From RYN-230 sp963717125 (GTDB taxonomy: Bacteria; Actinomycetota; Actinomycetes; Streptosporangiales; Streptosporangiaceae), in NCBI GenBank assembly GCA_963717125.1, contig CAVQVG010000005.1, positions 62,001 to 126,000 on the forward strand: DNA of 64,000 bases, read 5' to 3'. Numbering within the stretch: the stretch's first letter is position 1; each line of letters opens with the position of its first letter. Position numbers and translations under genes: made by a program. Positions 59,961 through 64,000 of the stretch are shown here, piece after piece. Under the pieces are notes generated by a model. The model saw nothing but the letters and a program-made list of their open reading frames with translations. It was not told the DNA's origin and made no database searches.

Positions 59961-60097
59961 GGCAAGACCAGTTCCCAGCACATGCCGCAGGGCAAGATAC
60001 CGGTAACTTCTTGGTTACGCTGAGGGCCCACGCGGGACAGGGCCCAGGAGGCTGCCTGGCCGCCGCCGGGGTCCAGGGCGAACAGCGCCAGAGCATC

Positions 60098-60484
60098 CTA
60101 TTCGGAGCGAAGCATACTCCGGTAGACGGTGATCAGTGCGCTCTTCTGGTCATCGGTGAGCCGCTGATCAGCACGGATAGCACTCTCGGCGTCGCGGGCC
60201 GGTGCGCCGCCGGAGGCGCCCCCGGCGGCGGGCCCCGTGCCGCGGTCTGGGTCCAGCAGGCCAGCCTGGGCGAGCAGGGTTTCTCCCGACACGTCGAGGG
60301 CGTCGGAGATCAGCTTGAGCACCCGGACCGACGGCTGGTGCAGCCCGCGCTCGATCTGGCTCAGATACGGGTTGGACAGGCTGGTCATGTCGGCGAGCTG
60401 GCGCAGCGAGAGGTTGGCCATCTTGCGCTGGGTGCGGATGAACGCCCCCAGGGCTTTCAGCTGGGTGTCCCACGGCTCTGGCAC
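60098..60484 (-). CDS. XRE-family regulator of the PHA cluster
   Basis: 128 residues. The N-terminal HTH reads LGAFIRTQRKMANLSLRQLA then NPYLSQIERGLHQPSVRVLK (residues 11-60), of the classic XRE type. A short C-terminal helical tail follows (QRLTDDQKSALITVYRSMLR). GTG 60484 with AGAGGGGGGG upstream is chosen. It is the last of three minus-strand genes after phaC and the phasin gene. Its promoter shares a 17-bp element (15 of 17 identical) with the phasin promoter, suggesting that it controls both. The effector, if any, is unknown; it may sense PHA granule status as PhaR-type proteins do, which is inference. Confidence 0.88.
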   Translation of the reverse strand: MPEPWDTQLKALGAFIRTQRKMANLSLRQLADMTSLSNPYLSQIERGLHQPSVRVLKLISDALDVSGETLLAQAGLLDPDRGTGPAAGGASGGAPARDAESAIRADQRLTDDQKSALITVYRSMLRSE

Positions 60485-60527
60485 CGGCCCCCCCTCTCGA
60501 TAACGAAGCACGAAGCACGCCAACGCT

Positions 60528-60544
60528 GCTAACTATAGTACGCA
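60528..60544 (-). promoter_or_regulatory. Shared 17-bp promoter element, XRE gene copy
   Basis: GCTAACTATAGTACGCA, containing ACTATA (minus-strand -10 TATAGT) 44 nt before the XRE start. The second copy lies before the phasin gene at 60974-60990. Confidence 0.65.
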
Positions 60545-60558
60545 TCGGCCCCCATTGC

Positions 60559-60609
60559 ATCAGCGCGGTGCATTATGCCCGCGGATGGGGCACAACGCAC
60601 CGCGCTGAT
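60559..60609. terminator. 13-bp inverted repeat between the phasin and XRE genes
   Basis: ATCAGCGCGGTGC (60559-60571) and GCACCGCGCTGAT (60597-60609) are perfect reverse complements with a 25-nt loop. It lies just after the phasin stop and before the XRE promoter. It is a candidate terminator or operator; the long loop leaves both open. Confidence 0.55.
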
Positions 60610-60620
60610 TGTTTGCCCGG

Positions 60621-60944
60621 TTACTTGGCGGCGGCGGCGGACTTGCTGCCGGTGCTGCCGGTGCTGCCGTTCTTGGCGGGTGCGGCCGGCTTGGCCGCCT
60701 GGAGCACGTTCTCGGCGAACGTGCGCTGGCTGGCCAGCAGCTGCTCGGCGAAGTCGTAGGCGCTCGCCACGAGCTCCTCCGGCTTGGGCAGCTTGTCGGT
60801 GTAGGGCAGGCTGGGGACCGGGATGGACGGAGTGATCGTCTGGACCGTCTCGGCCCACTGCTTGATCGCGTCCACCAGGGCGTCCTGGCCCTTGCGGACC
60901 GCGTCCAGGATCTCGCCCTGGACTTCCTGGGTAGTCATAGCCAT
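60621..60944 (-). CDS. Phasin-like polyhydroxyalkanoate granule protein
   Basis: 107 residues. An amphipathic helical protein: VQGEILDAVRKGQDALVDAI, PYTDKLPKPEELVASAYDFA and EQLLASQRTFAENVLQAAKP, with an Ala/Lys/Ser-rich tail (SAAAAK) as in PhaP phasins that coat PHA granules. AGGAG precedes the ATG. TTGACA with TATAGT upstream gives a strong promoter, fitting an abundant granule protein. It lies between phaC and the XRE gene on the same strand. Confidence 0.85.
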   Translation of the reverse strand: MAMTTQEVQGEILDAVRKGQDALVDAIKQWAETVQTITPSIPVPSLPYTDKLPKPEELVASAYDFAEQLLASQRTFAENVLQAAKPAAPAKNGSTGSTGSKSAAAAK

Positions 60945-60973
60945 CGTGTTCTCCTCAAAGTTCGTCTCGATGT

Positions 60974-61008
60974 GCTTACTATACTACGCAAGATGGATGA
61001 TTTGTCAA
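60974..61008 (-). promoter_or_regulatory. Phasin promoter with the shared 17-bp element
   Basis: On the minus strand a perfect TTGACA (61003-61008) precedes TAGTAT (16-nt spacer, 60981-60986) and TATAGT (60978-60983). The -10 region lies within GCTTACTATACTACGCA (60974-60990), which matches the XRE promoter element at 15 of 17 positions. Confidence 0.72.
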
Positions 61009-61038
61009 GCAAGCGAGCTTCCGGCGGAACCGCGGCCG

Positions 61039-62748
61039 TCAGCCCAGCACGTAGCTGCCGGGCGCGTTGGCCAGCGGGGGATAGCGCCGGCTGCCCATGG
61101 CCGGCGGCGGGACCAGTGGGCCGGCCCGCGGCCCGGCCCACTCGGCCCAGTCCGCCCACCACGAGCCGTCCTGCCGCTCGGCCGCGCCGCGCCACTCGGC
61201 CGCGCTGACCACGCCCTCCGGGCCGGTCAGGTACCACGCCTTCGGGCCGGGCGGGTTGACGATGCCCGCGACGTGCCCGCCGCTGGTCAGCACGTACCGC
61301 ACCGGGCCACCGAGCAGCCGGGTCGCCTGGTAGGAGGCCTGCCACGGCACGATGTGGTCGTTGACCGCGCCCACCAGGTAGCTGTCGGTCCTGATGTCCC
61401 CCAGCGACAGCCGCTGCCCGGCCAGCTCGAGGTCACCCACGGCCAGCTCGTTGCGCAGGTACAAGGAGCGCAGGTAGAACGAGTGCATGGCCGCGGGCAT
61501 CCGGGTGTTGTCGCTGTTCCAGGCCAGGATGTCGAACGCAGGCGGCCGCTTGCCCATCAGCCAGTTCGACGCCACGTAGCTGAAGATCAGGTCGTTCGCC
61601 CGGAGCAGGTCGAACGTGCCGGACATCTGCGCCCCGTCCAGGTAGCCGCGCTTGCGCATCTGCCGCTCCAGCCGGGCGACCGTGGTCTCGTCGGTGAACG
61701 CGCCGAGCACACCGGGCTCGCTGTAGTCGAGCATGGTGTTGAGCAGCGTGACCGAATTGACCCGGTCGTCGCCGGTCTTAGCCAGGTAGGCCACCAGCAT
61801 CGCGGTCAGCGCGCCGCCCAGGCACAGGCCGGCAATGTTGATCTTGCCTGCTCCGGTGACGTCCGAGATCACGTCCATCGCGGTCTTCGGGCCGCCGATC
61901 AGGTAATCGGCCAGGGTGACGTCGCTCATCCCGGCGTCCGGGTTGCGGTAGGAGATGGCGAACACCGTGTGCCCGTGCTGCACCGCCCACTCGATGAAGC
62001 TGCGGCCCGGCGACAGATCCATGATGTAGTACTTGTTGATCCACGGCGGGCTCGCCAGCATCGGGATCGCGTGCACCGTCTCGGTCTGCGGGCGGTACTG
62101 GATCAGTTCCATCAGGTGGTTGGCGAACACCACCTTGCCCGGCGTGACGGCCAGATTCTCGCCTACGGTGAACGCGCCGCGCTCCACCTGGCTGGGCCGC
62201 CCCTGGTTGTGCGCCAGGTCACCGAGGAAGTTGCGGGTGCCCGCCAGCAGGCTCCCACCGCCGGTGTCGAACGCCCGCTTCAGCGCGGCCGGGTTGGTAA
62301 GCAGGAAGTTGGTCGGGCTGAGCGCGTCGAACAGGAAGCTGGCCGCCAGCCCGGCCTTGGCGTCGGTGACCCGGTCGCCGCGGCCCAGTTCGAGCACCTG
62401 ATCGGAGTATTGCCGGGTAGCCAGGTAGTACTGGAGCAACGCGGCGAAGCCTGGGTTGTCCGTCCAGGCCGGGTCGGTGAACCGCTTGTCGCGGCCGGTG
62501 GCGATGGGCGGCTCGGCCGCCGCCCCGGCCGCCCGGGCCAGGGTGAACCGGGCGATCCGCGTCATGGCTGCGCCCAGCCGGAGGCTGGCCGCGCCGACCT
62601 GGATCGGGTGCTCCATGGCCCGGTTGAGCACGGCCAGCATCGACCCGGCGAAGCCCGCCATGTCGAGTTCGGCCACCAGATCGCCCTCTGGCCCCAGGGC
62701 CGCGGCCGCGTCCGGCCCCAGCCGCGCTCCGGTGTCAGCGTCCGACAT
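61039..62748 (-). CDS. phaC: Poly(3-hydroxyalkanoate) synthase, class I-like
   Basis: A 569-residue alpha/beta-hydrolase-fold polymerase that joins hydroxyacyl-CoA units into PHA. The lipase-like box is NIAGLCLGGALTAMLVAYLA with the catalytic Cys at about residue 308. The catalytic Asp lies in VGAVNDHIVPWQASYQATRL and the His in VLTSGGHVAGIVNPPG. The N-terminal domain carries DPAWTDNPGFAALLQYYLAT and VTPGKVVFANHLMELIQYRP. Class I size and no PhaE-like partner fit class I. ATG 62748 (GTG 62757 also possible). Upstream of the phasin and XRE genes on the same strand. No phaA or phaB is in the window, so monomer supply comes from elsewhere. Confidence 0.93.
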   Translation of the reverse strand: MSDADTGARLGPDAAAALGPEGDLVAELDMAGFAGSMLAVLNRAMEHPIQVGAASLRLGAAMTRIARFTLARAAGAAAEPPIATGRDKRFTDPAWTDNPGFAALLQYYLATRQYSDQVLELGRGDRVTDAKAGLAASFLFDALSPTNFLLTNPAALKRAFDTGGGSLLAGTRNFLGDLAHNQGRPSQVERGAFTVGENLAVTPGKVVFANHLMELIQYRPQTETVHAIPMLASPPWINKYYIMDLSPGRSFIEWAVQHGHTVFAISYRNPDAGMSDVTLADYLIGGPKTAMDVISDVTGAGKINIAGLCLGGALTAMLVAYLAKTGDDRVNSVTLLNTMLDYSEPGVLGAFTDETTVARLERQMRKRGYLDGAQMSGTFDLLRANDLIFSYVASNWLMGKRPPAFDILAWNSDNTRMPAAMHSFYLRSLYLRNELAVGDLELAGQRLSLGDIRTDSYLVGAVNDHIVPWQASYQATRLLGGPVRYVLTSGGHVAGIVNPPGPKAWYLTGPEGVVSAAEWRGAAERQDGSWWADWAEWAGPRAGPLVPPPAMGSRRYPPLANAPGSYVLG

Positions 62749-62885
62749 GCGCACCACCCGCCCGCCTGTTTCCTTCTTAGTACCATCCGGAAACCCGGTG
62801 GAAAACCGCGGGAACGGGCAGAGAACGCCGATACTGGGCGGAGCATCCGGCCGGGTGACCGGGACGCGCTGGCAGGGAGGGGCAC

Positions 62886-63743
62886 ATGCTCGACGGGCGG
62901 CTGCTGATCGATGCGCACGTGCACGCGGCGCGGCTGCCCACCCTGAAGCCCGCCTGGCGGGCCTGGGCCGAGCAGTTCGGCCAGCCCGGCTGGACCGCCG
63001 CGTACACCGAGGACGGCGCCGTGGCGCCCGCCGCGCTCGATGACCTGATGGCGGCCGAGGGAGTGGATCACGCGATCCTGCTCTGCGAGTACAGCCCGAA
63101 GGTGACCGGGATCCAGCCGGTCGAGGATCTGCTGCCGGTGATCAAGTACAACCCGGACCGGTTCGCCTTCCTGGCCAACATCAACCCGCATCTGCACTAC
63201 CCGGTGGCGGCGGAACTCGCCCGCCAGCTCGACCTGGGCGCGGCCGGGCTCAAGATCCATCCGGTGCACGGCGGGTTCAGCGCCGCCGACCCCGCGTTGT
63301 ACCCGGCCTACCAGCTGTGCGAGCAGGAAGGCGTGCCAGTGGTGGTGCACTGCGGCACGAGTTCCTTCCCCGGCTCGGACAATGCCATGGCCGACCCGGC
63401 GCTGCTCAGCCCGGTGCTGCGGGACTTCCCCGGGCTGACCCTGGTGCTCGCGCACGGCGGCCGGGGCTGGTGGTACGAGGCGGCCGCATCGCTGGCGCTG
63501 CTCTACGAGAACGTCTGGATCGAGCTGTCCGGGCTGCCGCCACGGCGGCTGCCCGACTACTACGCACGGTTCAGCCTGGGCCGGCTCGGCGGCAAGTTCA
63601 TCTTCGGCACGGACTGGCCCGGCGTGCCCGGCATCGCCAGCAACGCCCGGGCGGTGGCCGCGCTGGGCCTGCCGGACGAGACGGTGGCCGGGATCCTGGG
63701 CGGGCACGCGCGTCAGGTGTACCGCGGGCTGGCCCGGCGCTGA
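62886..63743 (+). CDS. TIM-barrel amidohydrolase (Amidohydro_2 family)
   Basis: 285 residues. The metal-binding start is LLIDAHVHAARLPTLKPAWR (HxH, residues 8-13). LGAAGLKIHPVHGGFSAADP, GVPVVVHCGTSSFPG (His) and LVLAHGGRGWWYEAA (His), plus FIFGTDWPGVPGIASNARAV with the catalytic Asp, complete the PF04909 pattern. Members are decarboxylases or hydrolases of aromatic or lactone substrates. GGGAGGGG precedes the ATG. Divergent from phaC. Specific substrate unknown. Confidence 0.88.
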   Translation: MLDGRLLIDAHVHAARLPTLKPAWRAWAEQFGQPGWTAAYTEDGAVAPAALDDLMAAEGVDHAILLCEYSPKVTGIQPVEDLLPVIKYNPDRFAFLANINPHLHYPVAAELARQLDLGAAGLKIHPVHGGFSAADPALYPAYQLCEQEGVPVVVHCGTSSFPGSDNAMADPALLSPVLRDFPGLTLVLAHGGRGWWYEAAASLALLYENVWIELSGLPPRRLPDYYARFSLGRLGGKFIFGTDWPGVPGIASNARAVAALGLPDETVAGILGGHARQVYRGLARR

Positions 63744-63815
63744 TGCCACCACTCAGTCCAGCGTGGGCGTCCTTGTCCGTGTCATCCTGGTATCACCCCA
63801 GATAGGAGTGATGCT

Positions 63816-64000
63816 GTGCCGATCTACGCGCTCGACTACGCCGCGCCATCCATCGACCCGCAGGCCTATGTGCACCCGGATGCGGTGGTGATCGGGGCGG
63901 TGGAGCTGGGCGCGGGCGCGTCGGTGTGGCCCGGCGCGGTGCTGCGCGGGGACCATGGGCTGATCAGGGTGGGCGAGCGCACGTCGGTCCAGGACGGCAC
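63816..64000 (+). CDS. Gamma-carbonic-anhydrase-like hexapeptide protein, 3' truncated by the window
   Basis: The first 61 codons give YALDYAAPSIDPQAYVHPDA, AVELGAGASVWPGAVLRGDH and IRVGERTSVQDGT, a left-handed beta-helix start typical of gamma-carbonic anhydrase/PaaY-like proteins. The zinc-binding histidines would lie beyond the edge. GTG 63816 has AGGAG 7 nt upstream. Function is assigned from the family only. Confidence 0.82.
   Translation, partial: MPIYALDYAAPSIDPQAYVHPDAVVIGAVELGAGASVWPGAVLRGDHGLIRVGERTSVQDG

Overview
The window is a 64 kb chromosomal stretch from a very GC-rich actinobacterium. The codon use has strong third-position G/C bias, GTG starts are common, and neighbouring genes often overlap as ATGA or GTGA. 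The gene content agrees: two mycothiol-type (MDMPI/DinB fold) proteins, an F420-type LLM oxidoreductase, the coproporphyrin-dependent heme branch (HemE, CgoX, ChdC), FprA, a MutT1-type Nudix/phosphatase fusion beside Ppk1, DUF3000 and Tat-type secretion. The genus cannot be fixed from the sequence. No tRNA, rRNA or CRISPR was recognised.

Layout. 1-3.6 kb: 3' part of aconitase, then a ferritin-like protein. 3.8-11.9 kb: a CynX-type permease and a sugar-catabolic cluster (Gfo/Idh/MocA dehydrogenase, PmoA-like DUF6807 protein, cupin, LacI repressor, xylulokinase, xylose isomerase) with CGAAA-type operators at two points. 12-18.7 kb: dxs, fprA, ppk1 and mutT1. 18.7-22.7 kb: Ogt-type methyltransferase, secreted GH18 chitinase, DinB protein and RNase D. 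22.7-29.2 kb: DUF3000, hemE, DUF4349 lipoprotein, cation/proton antiporter, cgoX and chdC. 29.2-33.2 kb: a patchwork of small genes (two small unknown proteins divergent from a minimal GntR regulator with elaborate inverted repeats, a transposase remnant, GyrI-like, DUF4253, a small membrane protein divergent from a ribbon-helix-helix protein, and a broken small gene). 33.2-38.5 kb: a three-gene ABC export module divergent from a NarL-type two-component system. 38.5-45.5 kb: adenosine-specific kinase, MMPL transporter, msrB, DUF1349, valS and a PRC-barrel protein. 45.6-57.6 kb: large LuxR/AAA regulator, LLM oxidoreductase, MDMPI protein, DAO-like flavoprotein with half of a GH5 gene, membrane protein, Tat-exported phosphoesterase, acyl-CoA ligase and a second MDMPI protein. 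58-64 kb: sulfotransferase, beta-propeller glycosidase-like protein, a polyhydroxyalkanoate cluster (XRE regulator, phasin, PhaC), a TIM-barrel amidohydrolase and the start of a gamma-carbonic anhydrase.

Three themes stand out. First, at least seven otherwise intact genes or gene positions need a one-base correction (acnA, the cupin, cgoX, a small hypothetical, MMPL, and valS twice). This points to residual assembly indels, although real lesions cannot be excluded. Second, several regulatory architectures can be read directly: the LacI-type boxes of the pentose cluster, GGTCATACC boxes between the ABC and two-component operons, the GntR inverted repeats, and a shared 17-bp promoter element in front of the XRE and phasin genes. 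Third, there are unusual small repeats at gene ends: a 21-bp triplication carrying both stop codons of a convergent pair, and a diverged intergenic element of about 59 bp present twice, 45 kb apart.
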